NCBI RefSeq assembly: GCF_003097235.1
Contig: NZ_QEQQ01000005.1
Location: 1-64,000, forward strand
Length of the DNA stretch: 64,000 bases
Direction of reading: 5' to 3'
DNA from: Pseudomonas sp. CC120222-01a
GTDB lineage: Bacteria; Pseudomonadota; Gammaproteobacteria; Pseudomonadales; Pseudomonadaceae
The translations under genes were made by a program, and so were the position numbers. Below are positions 17,332 through 26,623 of the stretch, piece after piece (positions within the stretch are counted from its first letter, which is position 1; every line of letters begins with the position of its first letter). The notes below the pieces were generated by a model, which saw only the letters and a program-made list of their open reading frames with translations, had not been told where the DNA came from and searched no databases.

Positions 17332-18249
17332 ATGCGTATCGTTCGTCATCTGTTGGGTGCAACCATCGCCGCCGCGATCATCGCTTCGCCAGCCATGGCC
17401 GAAGAACTGACCGGCACCCTGAAGAAGATCAAGGACTCGGGCACCATCACCCTGGGCCACCGCGACTCTTCCATTCCGTTTTCCTACCTGGCTGGCGGTC
17501 AAACGCCCGTGGGCTACTCCCATGACATCCAGCTGGCCGTGGTCGATGCCCTGAAGAAGCAACTGGGTACCGACATCAAGGTCAAGTACAACCTCGTTAC
17601 CTCCCAGACCCGCATCCCGCTGGTGCAGAACGGCACCGTCGACCTTGAGTGCGGCTCCACCACCAACAACGTCGAGCGCCAGCAGCAAGTCGGCTTCTCG
17701 GTCGGTATCTTCGAAGTCGGTACCCGTCTGCTGACCAAGGTCAAGGACGGTCAGCCTGCCTACAAGGACTTCCCTGACCTGGCCGGCAAGAACGTGGTGA
17801 CCACTGCAGGTACCACCTCCGAGCGCCTGCTCAAGGCCATGAACGCTGACAAGCAGATGAAGATGAACGTGATTTCCGCCAAGGACCACGGTGAAGCCTT
17901 CAACATGCTCGAAAGCGGCCGCGCGGTAGCCTTCATGATGGACGACGCCCTGCTCGCCGGCGAAATGGCCAAGGCCAAGAAGCCAAGCGACTGGGTCATT
18001 ACCGGCACTCCACAGTCGTACGAAATCTACGGCTGCATGGTGCGCAAGGATGACGCAGCGTTCAAGAAAGCGGTCGATGACGCCATCGTGGCTTACTACA
18101 AATCGGGCGAAGTCACCAAGAGCTACGACAAGTGGTTCACCCAGCCGATCCCGCCAAAGGGCCTCAACCTGAACTTCCAGATGAGCGACGAGCTGAAGAA
18201 ACTGATCGCCGAGCCGACCGACAAGGCCGCGGACGAGAAGAAGTCCTGA
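17332..18249 (+). CDS. aatJ: Glutamate/aspartate ABC transporter periplasmic binding protein
   Basis: The 305-residue precursor has a Sec signal (MRIVRHLLGATIAAAIIASPAMA, cleavage after AMA23). The mature part is a family 3 solute-binding protein: GTITLGHRDSSIPFSY, GYSHDIQLAVVDAL, QNGTVDLECGSTTNN and AFMMDDALLAGEM are typical of the GltI/AatJ group that binds acidic amino acids. The start at 17332 follows GAGGAAAA; an open frame upstream to 17236 is untranslated leader. It is the first gene of aatJQMP and is preceded by a sigma54 promoter and AauR sites. A nested stem-loop after it may favour its higher expression. Confidence 0.95.
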   Translation: MRIVRHLLGATIAAAIIASPAMAEELTGTLKKIKDSGTITLGHRDSSIPFSYLAGGQTPVGYSHDIQLAVVDALKKQLGTDIKVKYNLVTSQTRIPLVQNGTVDLECGSTTNNVERQQQVGFSVGIFEVGTRLLTKVKDGQPAYKDFPDLAGKNVVTTAGTTSERLLKAMNADKQMKMNVISAKDHGEAFNMLESGRAVAFMMDDALLAGEMAKAKKPSDWVITGTPQSYEIYGCMVRKDDAAFKKAVDDAIVAYYKSGEVTKSYDKWFTQPIPPKGLNLNFQMSDELKKLIAEPTDKAADEKKS

Positions 18250-18263
18250 TCCTCAGTCAAATA

Positions 18264-18306
18264 GTGGCCTGGTGCGCATCCGCACACGATTGAACCCACA
18301 GGCCAC
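18264..18306 (+). other. Nested stem-loop between aatJ and aatQ
   Basis: GTGGCCTG (18264-18271) pairs with CAGGCCAC (18299-18306), and inside it GTGCG-CATC-CGCAC (18272-18285) forms a second hairpin. No T-run follows. Such intercistronic structures after a binding-protein gene usually protect the upstream mRNA or attenuate read-through, giving more binding protein than permease. Function is inferred. Confidence 0.6.
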
Positions 18307-18396
18307 GCTTTAGTGTCTACCCTTTCATCCGAGGGCGTTCATCGCCCCCGGATGCTCGAAGGTGCCCGTGAAACAACCGTCTGAGGGGAAATCCCG

Positions 18397-19143
18397 ATGA
18401 ATTACAACTGGGACTGGGGCGTGTTCTTCAAGTCCACCGGCGTGGGCAGCGAGACCTATCTGGACTGGTACATCACCGGTCTGGGCTGGACCATCGCCAT
18501 CGCCATCTCCGCCTGGATCATCGCATTGCTGCTGGGGTCGGTCCTCGGCGTCATGCGTACCGTGCCGAACCGTCTGGTATCGGGCATCGCCACCGCCTAT
18601 GTGGAGCTGTTCCGCAACGTGCCGCTGCTGGTGCAGCTGTTTGTCTGGTACTTCCTGGTGCCGGACCTGCTGCCCGAAGGCCTGCAGGAATGGTTCAAGC
18701 AAGACCTCAACCCGACTACCTCGGCACTGATCAGCGTGGTCATCTGCCTGGGCCTGTTCACCGCCGCCCGCGTCTGCGAACAAGTACGCACCGGCATCCA
18801 GGCGCTGCCCCGCGGCCAGGAAGCCGCTGCCCGCGCCATGGGCTTCAGCCTGCCGCAGATCTACAATAACGTGCTGCTGCCGCAGGCCTACCGGATCATC
18901 ATTCCGCCGCTCACCTCGGAATTCCTGAACGTGTTCAAGAACTCCTCGGTGGCCTCGCTGATCGGCCTGATGGAGCTGCTGGCGCAGACCAAGCAGACCG
19001 CCGAGTTCTCGGCCAACCTGTTCGAGGCCTTCACCCTGGCCACGCTGATCTACTTCACCCTGAACATGGGCCTGATGCTGCTGATGCGCATGGTCGAGAA
19101 GAAAGTCGCCGTGCCTGGCCTGATCTCCGTGGGGGGCAAGTAA
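18397..19143 (+). CDS. aatQ: Glutamate/aspartate ABC transporter permease
   Basis: The 248-residue inner-membrane protein is a GltJ-type permease of the His/Glu/Gln/Arg/opine family. It has five predicted transmembrane helices (for example WTIAIAISAWIIALLLGSVLG) and the EAA loop QALPRGQEAAARAMGFSLPQ that docks with the ATPase. TYLDWYITGLGWT precedes the first helix, as in GltJ. It is followed directly by aatM. Confidence 0.94.
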   Translation: MNYNWDWGVFFKSTGVGSETYLDWYITGLGWTIAIAISAWIIALLLGSVLGVMRTVPNRLVSGIATAYVELFRNVPLLVQLFVWYFLVPDLLPEGLQEWFKQDLNPTTSALISVVICLGLFTAARVCEQVRTGIQALPRGQEAAARAMGFSLPQIYNNVLLPQAYRIIIPPLTSEFLNVFKNSSVASLIGLMELLAQTKQTAEFSANLFEAFTLATLIYFTLNMGLMLLMRMVEKKVAVPGLISVGGK

Positions 19144-19815
19144 ATGGACATGGATTTCAGCGAAATCATCCCCGCCCTGCCGGCCCTGTGGGACGGCATG
19201 ATCATGACCCTGCAACTGATGGTCATGGGCGTGGTCGGCGGTATCGTGCTCGGTACCATCCTGGCGCTGATGCGCCTGTCGTCGAGCAAGCTGCTGTCGC
19301 GTGTAGCCGGTGCCTACGTCAACTACTTCCGCTCGATCCCGCTGCTGCTGGTAATCACCTGGTTCTACCTGGCGGTGCCGTTCGTGCTGCGCTGGATCAC
19401 CGGCGAGGACACCCCGGTGGGTGCCTTCACCTCGTGCGTGGTGGCGTTCATGATGTTCGAGGCCGCCTACTTCTGCGAAATCGTCCGCGCCGGTGTGCAG
19501 TCGATTTCCAAAGGCCAGATGGGCGCTGCCCAGGCCCTGGGCATGACCTACGGCCAGACCATGCGCCTGATCATCCTGCCCCAGGCCTTCCGCAAGATGA
19601 CCCCGCTGCTGCTGCAGCAGAGCATCATCCTGTTCCAGGACACCTCGCTGGTGTACACCGTGGGCCTGGTGGACTTCCTCAACTCGGCACGTGCCAACGG
19701 CGACATCATCGGGCGCTCCCATGAGTTCCTGATCTTCGCCGGGGCCGTGTACTTCGTCATCAGCTTCTCCGCTTCGTGGCTGGTCAAGCGCCTGCAAAAA
19801 AGGATCACCGTATGA
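19144..19815 (+). CDS. aatM: Glutamate/aspartate ABC transporter permease
   Basis: The 223-residue GltK-type permease follows aatQ with no gap (stop TAA at 19141-19143). Its EAA loop is [20 protein letters not shown]; helices include [20 protein letters not shown] and [16 protein letters not shown]. It pairs with AatQ to form the membrane channel. The stop overlaps the aatP start by ATGA. Confidence 0.94.
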   Translation: MDMDFSEIIPALPALWDGMIMTLQLMVMGVVGGIVLGTILALMRLSSSKLLSRVAGAYVNYFRSIPLLLVITWFYLAVPFVLRWITGEDTPVGAFTSCVVAFMMFEAAYFCEIVRAGVQSISKGQMGAAQALGMTYGQTMRLIILPQAFRKMTPLLLQQSIILFQDTSLVYTVGLVDFLNSARANGDIIGRSHEFLIFAGAVYFVISFSASWLVKRLQKRITV

Positions 19816-20546
19816 TTTCCATCAAGAACGTCAACAAGTGGTACGGCGACTTCCAGGTGCTGACCGACTGCACCACTGAAGTGAAGAAGGGTGAAGTGGT
19901 GGTGGTCTGCGGCCCGTCCGGCTCGGGCAAGTCCACACTGATCAAGTGCGTCAACGCGCTGGAGCCGTTCCAGAAAGGCGACATCGTGGTCGATGGCACC
20001 TCGATCGCTGACCCCAAGACCAACCTGCCCAAGCTACGCTCGCGGGTCGGCATGGTGTTCCAGCATTTCGAGCTGTTCCCGCACCTGAGCATCACCGAGA
20101 ACCTGACCATCGCCCAGCGCAAGGTGCTCGGCCGCAGCGAGGCGGAAGCGACCAAGAAGGGGCTGGCCCTGCTCGACCGCGTCGGCCTCAGTGCCCATGC
20201 CAAGAAGCACCCCGGCCAGCTTTCAGGCGGTCAGCAGCAGCGCGTGGCCATTGCCCGCGCGCTGTCGATGGACCCGATCGTCATGCTGTTCGACGAACCG
20301 ACCTCGGCGCTGGACCCGGAGATGGTCAACGAGGTACTGGACGTGATGGTCGAGCTGGCCCACGAAGGCATGACCATGATGTGCGTGACCCACGAAATGG
20401 GCTTCGCCCGCAAAGTGGCCAACCGCGTGATCTTCATGGACAAGGGCAACATCATCGAGGACTGCCAGAAGGAAGACTTCTTCGGCAACCCGAGCGCACG
20501 CCACGAACGCACCCAGCACTTCCTCAGCAAAATCCTGCAACACTGA
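19812..20546 (+). CDS. aatP: Glutamate/aspartate ABC transporter ATP-binding protein
   Basis: The 244-residue ATPase powers the AatJQM importer. Walker A is GPSGSGKST, the Q-loop [11 protein letters not shown], the signature [15 protein letters not shown] and Walker [13 protein letters not shown], followed by switch His in [10 protein letters not shown]. It is GltL/GlnQ-like at the usual length of polar amino acid ATPases. The ATG at 19812 overlaps the aatM stop. A short hairpin (CAGCG/CGCTG, 20555-20568) lies after the stop without a T-run, so some read-through into aauS is possible. Confidence 0.96.
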   Translation: MISIKNVNKWYGDFQVLTDCTTEVKKGEVVVVCGPSGSGKSTLIKCVNALEPFQKGDIVVDGTSIADPKTNLPKLRSRVGMVFQHFELFPHLSITENLTIAQRKVLGRSEAEATKKGLALLDRVGLSAHAKKHPGQLSGGQQQRVAIARALSMDPIVMLFDEPTSALDPEMVNEVLDVMVELAHEGMTMMCVTHEMGFARKVANRVIFMDKGNIIEDCQKEDFFGNPSARHERTQHFLSKILQH

Positions 20547-20615
20547 TTCGGCAACAGCGGCACCGCTGCCCGGGTTCGCCCGGCAGTGGATGCTGGCCGT
20601 GACAAGGCCACTGTG

Positions 20616-22520
20616 ATGAAATGCGACCCTTCGCTTCTTCTCCCTGCCAAGCCCGCCGTGAAATCCCGCCTGATTCGCCAATTGCTGCTGCCGCCCCTGA
20701 TCATCCTGCTGATGGTCGGGCTGGGCATGGCCGGCTTCCTGATCAGCGAGAGCAATGGCATCCGCACCTTGAGCGAAAGCGGCGAGCGTGCGCTGGAACT
20801 GCATGCGCGCACGGTCGAGAGCGAGATCAGCAAGTACACCTACCTGCCGAGCCTGCTGGAGCTGGAAGACAGCGTCTCGCAGCTGCTCACCGACCCTGAT
20901 GGCGCCAACCGGCAGACCGTCAACGAATACCTCGAAGGCCTGAACCGCCGCAGCCGCAGCCGGGCGATCTTCGTCCTCGACACCAACGGCCGGGTGCAGG
21001 CCAGCAGCAACTGGCGCGATGCCGACTCATTCCTCGGTGAAGACCTGTCATTCCGGGCCTATTTCCAGAGTGCCGTGCGCGGCGAACCGGGCCGCTTCTA
21101 CGGGATCGGCAGCACCACCGGCGAGGCTGGCTATTACCTGGCCCACGGCCTGGAAGAACACGGCAAGATCATCGGCGTGGCGGTGATCAAGGTGCGTCTG
21201 GACACCCTCGAAGAACGCTGGCAGCGCGCCCGTCTGGAAGCCTTCGTCAGCGACGAGAACGGCATCATCATTCTCTCCAGCGACCCGGCGCGGCGCCTGA
21301 AATCGGTACGCCCGCTGACCCCGCAGATCAAGGAGCGTCTGGCGCGCAGCCTGCAGTACTACTGGTGGCCGCTGAACGAACTACAGCCGCTGGCCCGCGA
21401 AACCCTCGCCGATGGCGTGGAAAAACTGACCTTCCCGGCCAACGCCGAAACCGCCCAGGGCAAGCCCCACGAAGTGAGCTACCTGGCGCAGACCCGGCGC
21501 CTGGCCGACACGCCCTGGCACTTCACCCTGCTCACCCCACTGCAAGACCTGCGCCGCGAGTCCATGGTCCAGGGCATCCTGGTCGGCGTGGCGTTCGCCC
21601 TGCTGACCATCCTCGGCATCGCCTGGAACGAGCGGCGCAAGGTGGTGGCCACACGCCTGGCCGCCCGCGAGGCCCTGCAAGAAGCCAACAGCCAGCTGGA
21701 ACGGCGCATCGCCGACCGCACCGCCGACCTGCGCGCCAGCAACGAACGGCTCAAGGGCCAGATCCGGGAACGCCGGCACGCCGAACAGACCCTGCGCCAT
21801 GCCCAGGACGAACTGGTCCAGGCCGGCAAGCTCGCGGCGATCGGGCAAATGTCCACCAGCATCGCCCACGAGCTCAACCAGCCGCTGGCGGCGCTGCGGA
21901 CCCTGTCTGGCAACACCGTGCGCTTCCTCGAGCGTGGCGCACTGGAAACCGCCAGCACCAACCTGCGCACCATGAACGACCTGATCGACCGCATGGGCCG
22001 CATCACCGCCAGCCTGCGCTCGTTCGCCCGGCGCGGTGACGACAGCGGCCAGGCGTCGCTGGCCAAGGCCGTGGAGGCGTCCTTGCAGGTACTGAGCAAC
22101 CGCATTGCCGGCTGCCATCTGCAGTTGCACAATCAGTTCGACGACCAGCAGCTGGCCATCGACCAGACCCGCCTGGAGCAGATCCTGGTCAACCTGATCG
22201 GCAACGCCCTGGACGCCATGGCCACCCAGCCGCTGCCCGAGTTGTGGCTCGAAGGCGAGCTGCAAGGCGACAAGTACCGCCTGCGGGTGCGCGACAACGG
22301 CCACGGCATCGATGCCGAAACCCGCAAGCACCTGTTCGAACCTTTCTTCACCACCAAACCGGGCGAACACGGCCTGGGCCTGGGGCTGACCCTGTCGGCG
22401 AGCCTTGCCGCCGCCGCCAAGGGCAGCCTGAACGTCGAGCACCCCGCCACCGGCGGCACGGCCTTCGTCCTCGCCCTGCCCCTGGTCATGCCCCCCAGCG
22501 AATCGGCAGAGCAACCATGA
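20616..22520 (+). CDS. aauS: Sensor histidine kinase for acidic amino acids
   Basis: The 634-residue inner-membrane kinase is of the DctB type. It has TM1 at about 20-42 (LLLPPLIILLMVGLGMAGFL), a periplasmic double-Cache sensor (about 50-310) and TM2 at about 318-338 (GILVGVAFALLTILGIAW). A coiled-coil follows (EALQEANSQLERRIADRTAD), then a HisKA domain with H418 in SIAHELNQPLAAL and a HATPase domain with N, G1 (DNGHGID) and G2 (GEHGLGLGLTLS) boxes. Start choice is between ATG 20616 and ATG 20586; neither has a strong Shine-Dalgarno. It overlaps aauR by ATGA. In P. putida AauS senses glutamate, aspartate and their amides. Confidence 0.9.
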   Translation: MKCDPSLLLPAKPAVKSRLIRQLLLPPLIILLMVGLGMAGFLISESNGIRTLSESGERALELHARTVESEISKYTYLPSLLELEDSVSQLLTDPDGANRQTVNEYLEGLNRRSRSRAIFVLDTNGRVQASSNWRDADSFLGEDLSFRAYFQSAVRGEPGRFYGIGSTTGEAGYYLAHGLEEHGKIIGVAVIKVRLDTLEERWQRARLEAFVSDENGIIILSSDPARRLKSVRPLTPQIKERLARSLQYYWWPLNELQPLARETLADGVEKLTFPANAETAQGKPHEVSYLAQTRRLADTPWHFTLLTPLQDLRRESMVQGILVGVAFALLTILGIAWNERRKVVATRLAAREALQEANSQLERRIADRTADLRASNERLKGQIRERRHAEQTLRHAQDELVQAGKLAAIGQMSTSIAHELNQPLAALRTLSGNTVRFLERGALETASTNLRTMNDLIDRMGRITASLRSFARRGDDSGQASLAKAVEASLQVLSNRIAGCHLQLHNQFDDQQLAIDQTRLEQILVNLIGNALDAMATQPLPELWLEGELQGDKYRLRVRDNGHGIDAETRKHLFEPFFTTKPGEHGLGLGLTLSASLAAAAKGSLNVEHPATGGTAFVLALPLVMPPSESAEQP

Positions 22521-23845
22521 ACCAAGCGCCACTTACCGTCCTGATTGTCGAAGACGACCCGCATGTGCTGCTCGGCTGCCAGCAGGCCCTGGCCCTGGAA
22601 GACATCGCTTGCGAGGGCGTCGGCAGTGCCGAGCAGGCCCTGGAACGTATCGGCGATGACTTTGCCGGCATCGTTGTCAGTGATATCCGCCTGCCGGGCA
22701 TCGATGGCCTGGAGCTGCTCAACCGCCTCAAGGCCCGCGACCGCAGCCTGCCGGTGGTGCTGATCACCGGCCACGGCGATATCGACATGGCGGTCGGTGC
22801 CATGCGCAACGGCGCATACGACTTCATGGAGAAGCCGTTCTCACCCGAGCGCCTGGTCGATGTGGTGCGCCGTGCGCTGGAACAGCGCGGGCTGTCACGC
22901 GAGGTGGTGGCCCTGCGCCGGCAACTGGCCGAACAGAGCAGCCTGGAGGGGCGAATCATCGGCCGCTCGGCGGCCATGGAGCACCTGCGCGAGCTGATCG
23001 CCAACGTCGCCGATACCTCGGCCAACGTGCTGATCGAAGGTGAAACCGGCACCGGCAAAGAGCTGGTCGCCCGCTGCCTGCACGACTTCAGCCGGCGCCA
23101 GGGCCAGCCGTTCGTGGCGCTGAACTGCGGCGGTTTGCCGGAAAACCTGTTCGAGAGCGAGATCTTTGGCCACGAAGCCAACGCCTTCACCGGTGCCGGC
23201 AAGCGCCGCATCGGCAAGATCGAACACGCCAATGGCGGCACGCTGTTCCTCGACGAAGTGGAAAGCATGCCGATCAACCTGCAGATCAAACTGCTGCGCG
23301 TGCTGCAGGAACGCACCCTGGAGCGCCTGGGCTCGAACCAGAGCATTGCGGTGGATTGCCGGGTGATTGCAGCCACCAAATCCGACCTCGATGCCCTTGG
23401 CCAGACCGGGCAGTTCCGCAGCGACCTTTACTACCGCCTGAACGTGGTGACCCTGGAGCTGCCGCCGCTGCGCGAGCGTAGGGAAGACATCCTGCAGCTG
23501 TTCGAACACTTCCTGCAGCAGTCGGCGCTGCGCTTCGACCGCGAAGCACCGACGCTGGACAGCCAGACCCTGTCGCGGTTGATGGCCCATGACTGGCCGG
23601 GCAACGTGCGCGAGTTGCGCAACGTGGCCGAGCGTTATGCCCTTGGGCTACCAGCGTTCAAGAAAGGCCCGAGCGGTGGCGCCAGCCAAGGGGTCGGGTT
23701 TGCCGAAGCGGTGGAGGCGTTCGAGCGCAACCTGCTCAGCGATGCCTTGCAGCGCACTGGCGGCAACCTCAGCCAGGCCAGCCAGGAACTGGGCATGGCC
23801 AAGACCACCCTGTTTGACAAGGTCAAGAAGTACGGGCTCGGCTGA
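22517..23845 (+). CDS. aauR: Sigma54-dependent response regulator of acidic amino acid uptake
   Basis: The 442-residue NtrC-family activator has a receiver with phospho-acceptor D56 (VVSDIRLPG). Its AAA+ domain carries Walker A GETGTGKE and Walker B TLFLDEVE, and a Fis-type helix-turn-helix is at the C-terminus (NLSQASQELGMAKTTLFDKVKK). The sigma54-contact loop reads NAFTGA (N222) where most members have GAFTGA. It is DctD-like. Start 22517 overlaps the aauS stop. Its likely targets are the two sites and sigma54 promoter before aatJ. Confidence 0.93.
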   Translation: MNQAPLTVLIVEDDPHVLLGCQQALALEDIACEGVGSAEQALERIGDDFAGIVVSDIRLPGIDGLELLNRLKARDRSLPVVLITGHGDIDMAVGAMRNGAYDFMEKPFSPERLVDVVRRALEQRGLSREVVALRRQLAEQSSLEGRIIGRSAAMEHLRELIANVADTSANVLIEGETGTGKELVARCLHDFSRRQGQPFVALNCGGLPENLFESEIFGHEANAFTGAGKRRIGKIEHANGGTLFLDEVESMPINLQIKLLRVLQERTLERLGSNQSIAVDCRVIAATKSDLDALGQTGQFRSDLYYRLNVVTLELPPLRERREDILQLFEHFLQQSALRFDREAPTLDSQTLSRLMAHDWPGNVRELRNVAERYALGLPAFKKGPSGGASQGVGFAEAVEAFERNLLSDALQRTGGNLSQASQELGMAKTTLFDKVKKYGLG

Positions 23846-23870
23846 TCGGCACCCGTGAAAGCGGATACGG

Positions 23871-23994
23871 CCATTGTAGGAGCGGCCTTGTGTCGCGAAA
23901 GGGCTGCAAAGCAGCCCCGGCAATTTATGCATTGCGCAGAAATCCTGGGGCTGCTGCGCAGCCCTTTCGCGACACAAGGCCGCTCCTACAATGG
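23871..23994. repeat. REP inverted pair, type A
   Basis: Two near-identical copies of a GTAGGAGCGGCCTTGTGTCG...GGGCTGC sequence face each other (23871-23905 and 23960-23994), separated by about 55 bp. The same sequence occurs at 50462-50575 and 53075-53191. It is the P. putida type of extragenic palindromic element; it lies after aauR and may end or protect transcripts. Confidence 0.9.
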
Positions 23995-24025
23995 CGTGCA
24001 TCACCGCGAAGCAGACGATGCCGAT

Positions 24026-25021
24026 TCAAAGCCCGGCGATATGGGTGACATCCTGCCGGTGCGATTGCAGGTAAGGTAGCACCGCCGCCAGCAAGGGTGC
24101 CTTGAATCGCTCCTGGAAGCGGTGCGCCAGCCCCGGAATCAATCGAAGCTGGCTCCCCTGGATATGCGCCGCCAGGTGCACGCCGTGCATCACCGGCAAT
24201 AGCGGGTCGGCGGTGCCATGCACCACCAGCGTCGGCACCCGCAACTCATTCAGCAACTGCACCCGGCTCGGCTCGGCCAGAATCGCCATGATCTGGCGCT
24301 TCGCACCCTCCGGGTTGTACGCCCGGTCGTACGCCACCGCCGCCTGCTGCAGCAGCACCGCCCGATCGTCATGCACCTGCGGGCTGCCCAACGCAGCCAG
24401 CAGGTCAGCCTGCTGTTCAATGGCCACCTCACGAGTCGGCGCACTGCGCCGCGCCAGCAACTGCACCAAGGCCGGATCCGGCGCTGGCAGCCCTGCCGCC
24501 CCAGAACTGGACATGACCAGGGTCAGGCTGCGTACCCGCTCGGGCGCCATGGCGGCCAGGTGCTGGGCGATCATTCCGCCCATGCTCACACCCAACACAT
24601 GAAACTGACGGATGCCCAGTGCATTCATCAACTGCAGGCCATCATTGGCCATGTCGGTCAGGGTATAAGGTGCCGATACCGGCAGGCCCAACTTGTAGCG
24701 CAACAGCTCGACCGTGAGGTTGGCCGAAGGCGGTAACTGGTTCCAGCGCGACAGGCCGACATCGCGGTTGTCATAGCGAATCACCCGAAAGCCCTGGCGG
24801 CACAACGCCTCGACCACATCGTCAGGCCAGTGGATGAGTTGCCCACCCAGGCCCATGACCAGCAGCAAGGCCGGATCACGCGGCGCGCCGACGCTCTGGT
24901 AGACCAGGCTCAGTTCACCGATTTCGGCACGTTGTACCGGCACATGGGCGTCGCAGCGCGTGTCGGCGAAACTTGCCGAAGCACTGAACAGCAGAAAGAA
25001 AAACAGCAGAAAAGCCCGCAT
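24026..25021 (-). CDS. Exported alpha/beta hydrolase
   Basis: The 331-residue precursor starts at 25021 with a signal peptide (MRAFLLFFFLLFSASASFA), so the enzyme should be periplasmic or secreted. The fold has the oxyanion segment LLLVMGLGGQLIHW and the nucleophile elbow GVSMGG with S146. The acid residue lies in HGTADPLLP and the catalytic His in GLAHRF. An open frame extends upstream to 25186 without a signal. It is divergent from metR. Substrate cannot be predicted; close relatives are often annotated as esterases or haloperoxidase-like hydrolases. Confidence 0.88.
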   Translation of the reverse strand: MRAFLLFFFLLFSASASFADTRCDAHVPVQRAEIGELSLVYQSVGAPRDPALLLVMGLGGQLIHWPDDVVEALCRQGFRVIRYDNRDVGLSRWNQLPPSANLTVELLRYKLGLPVSAPYTLTDMANDGLQLMNALGIRQFHVLGVSMGGMIAQHLAAMAPERVRSLTLVMSSSGAAGLPAPDPALVQLLARRSAPTREVAIEQQADLLAALGSPQVHDDRAVLLQQAAVAYDRAYNPEGAKRQIMAILAEPSRVQLLNELRVPTLVVHGTADPLLPVMHGVHLAAHIQGSQLRLIPGLAHRFQERFKAPLLAAVLPYLQSHRQDVTHIAGL

Positions 25022-25218
25022 GAAAGAAACACCAGAATGCAGATCCCCAGTAGAGCGCGAGTCTGATGAATTTAATTCGGGCGCGCTGCCACAGTTCAGT
25101 GACAGTTTGATGAACCCTGCCGAGCGGTGCGGCCTATCGTCCAGTCGACAGCCTGGGTCAACATGAGTGAAACTCAACTCATTCAACGTTTACTTTAAAA
25201 ATATTCTCGGAGTCAGCT

Positions 25219-26136
25219 GTGCTGGAAATCCGCCATCTGAAAACCCTTCATGCCCTGCGCGAGGCCGACAGCCTGGTGGAGGCCGCCGAACGGCTGCACC
25301 TGACCCAGTCGGCGCTGTCGCACCAGTTCAAAGAACTTGAAGAGCGCCTGGGCCTGCCACTGTTCGTGCGCAAGACCAAGCCGATCCGCTTCACCAGCGC
25401 CGGCCTGCGCCTGCTGCAACTGGCCGATGCCACCCTGCCGCTGCTGCGCGGCGCCGAGCGCGACATTGCCCGCCTGGCCGGTGGTACTGCCGGGCGCCTG
25501 CACATGGCCATCGAATGCCACAGCTGCTTCCAGTGGCTGATGCCGACCATCGACCAGTTCCGCGATGCCTGGCCGGAAGTGGAGCTGGACCTGGCCTCGG
25601 GCTTTGCTTTCGCCCCGTTGCCGGCGCTGGCCCGTGGCGACCTCGACCTGGTAGTGACCTCCGACCCGCTGGACCTCGCCGGCATCACCTACGTGCCGCT
25701 GTTCACCTACGAAGCCATGCTCGCCGTGGCCAACCAGCACCCGCTAGCCAGCAAGCCGTACATGGTGCCCCAGGATTTGCTCGACCAGACGCTGATCACC
25801 TACCCGGTGGAACGCGACCGCCTGGATATCTTTACCCGCTTCCTGGAGCCGGCCGACATCGAGCCGGCCGCCGTGCGCACGTCCGAGCTGACGGTGATGA
25901 TGATGCAATTGGTGGCCAGCGGCCGCGGCGTGTGCGGCATGCCGCACTGGGCGCTGCACGAGTACAGCTCGCGGGGCTATGTGAAGGGCAAGCGCCTGGG
26001 CGAGAAAGGCCTGTTCGCCACGCTGTATGCGGCGGTGCGCACCGACATGCTCGATGCCCCCTATATGCGCGACTTCCTGCTGACCGCCAAGGACACCTCG
26101 TTCGCCACCCTCGATGGCGTCAGCGCGGTACGCTGA
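25219..26136 (+). CDS. metR: LysR-type regulator of methionine biosynthesis
   Basis: The 305-residue protein has the LysR helix-turn-helix (LEIRHLKTLHALREADSLVEAAERLHLTQSALSHQFKELEERLG, residues 2-46) and a substrate domain beginning TAGRLHMAIECHSCFQWLMPTI. The sequence agrees closely with MetR, whose co-effector is homocysteine and whose targets include metE and metH. The upstream 200 bp contain TGAATTTAATTCG at 25067-25079, near the MetR consensus TGAA-N5-TTCA, so auto-control is possible. Its 3' end overlaps the convergent Nudix gene by 17 bp. Confidence 0.92.
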   Translation: MLEIRHLKTLHALREADSLVEAAERLHLTQSALSHQFKELEERLGLPLFVRKTKPIRFTSAGLRLLQLADATLPLLRGAERDIARLAGGTAGRLHMAIECHSCFQWLMPTIDQFRDAWPEVELDLASGFAFAPLPALARGDLDLVVTSDPLDLAGITYVPLFTYEAMLAVANQHPLASKPYMVPQDLLDQTLITYPVERDRLDIFTRFLEPADIEPAAVRTSELTVMMMQLVASGRGVCGMPHWALHEYSSRGYVKGKRLGEKGLFATLYAAVRTDMLDAPYMRDFLLTAKDTSFATLDGVSAVR

Positions 26137-26533
26137 CGGCCTGGCGGTACAGCGGCAGGATCAGGTCGCGGGTCAGCGGTGCCAGCTCCAGGGTTGCTGC
26201 CTGGTCGGCGGCCAACCACACCACTTCCTCAATCTCCGCCGCCGGGGCTACGGCCTCGGCGCTGTCGACACGAAACAGCTCGGCCTGCACCTCGAAGCCC
26301 GGCTCGTTGGCGGCCGGCGCGCTGAACTGGCCCAGGTGCACAGCCTGGGCAGGGTCAATGCGCAGGCCCAGCTCTTCGAACAGTTCGCGCGCCAGTGCCT
26401 GAACGGGCGACTCCCCGGCATCGATCTTGCCACCGGGCTGCATGAATGCCTGGGTGCCACGCTTGCGCACCAGCAGGGTGCGGCCTTGCGGGTCGATCAA
26501 CAGGGCGGCGGCGATGCGGATGATGTTGGGCAT
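26120..26533 (-). CDS. Nudix hydrolase
   Basis: The 137-residue protein carries an intact Nudix box G-x5-E-x7-REU-x-EE-x-GU in GKIDAGESPVQALARELFEELGL, preceded by AFMQPGG. It should hydrolyse a nucleoside-diphosphate-linked compound with Mg2+. Size is that of a minimal Nudix domain; substrate specificity cannot be read. It converges with and overlaps metR by 17 bp. Confidence 0.92.
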   Translation of the reverse strand: MPNIIRIAAALLIDPQGRTLLVRKRGTQAFMQPGGKIDAGESPVQALARELFEELGLRIDPAQAVHLGQFSAPAANEPGFEVQAELFRVDSAEAVAPAAEIEEVVWLAADQAATLELAPLTRDLILPLYRQAVSVPR

Positions 26534-26623
26534 GGGTGGGCTCGCTGAAAAGGCGACAGTCTACAGAAGATCGACGACGAACGGCCCCTTGCCAAGCGGA
26601 CGCCGACCCGCCATAACCAACGT

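Noticed and set aside
18325..19797. 490-codon antisense frame over aatQ-aatM
   Set aside because: It is Gln/His/Asp-rich and spans two well-supported permease genes. Not coding.
25067..25079. MetR site TGAATTTAATTCG upstream of metR
   Set aside because: It matches 7 of 8 fixed bases but is alone, nearer the divergent hydrolase, and short. Mentioned under metR but not listed as a feature.
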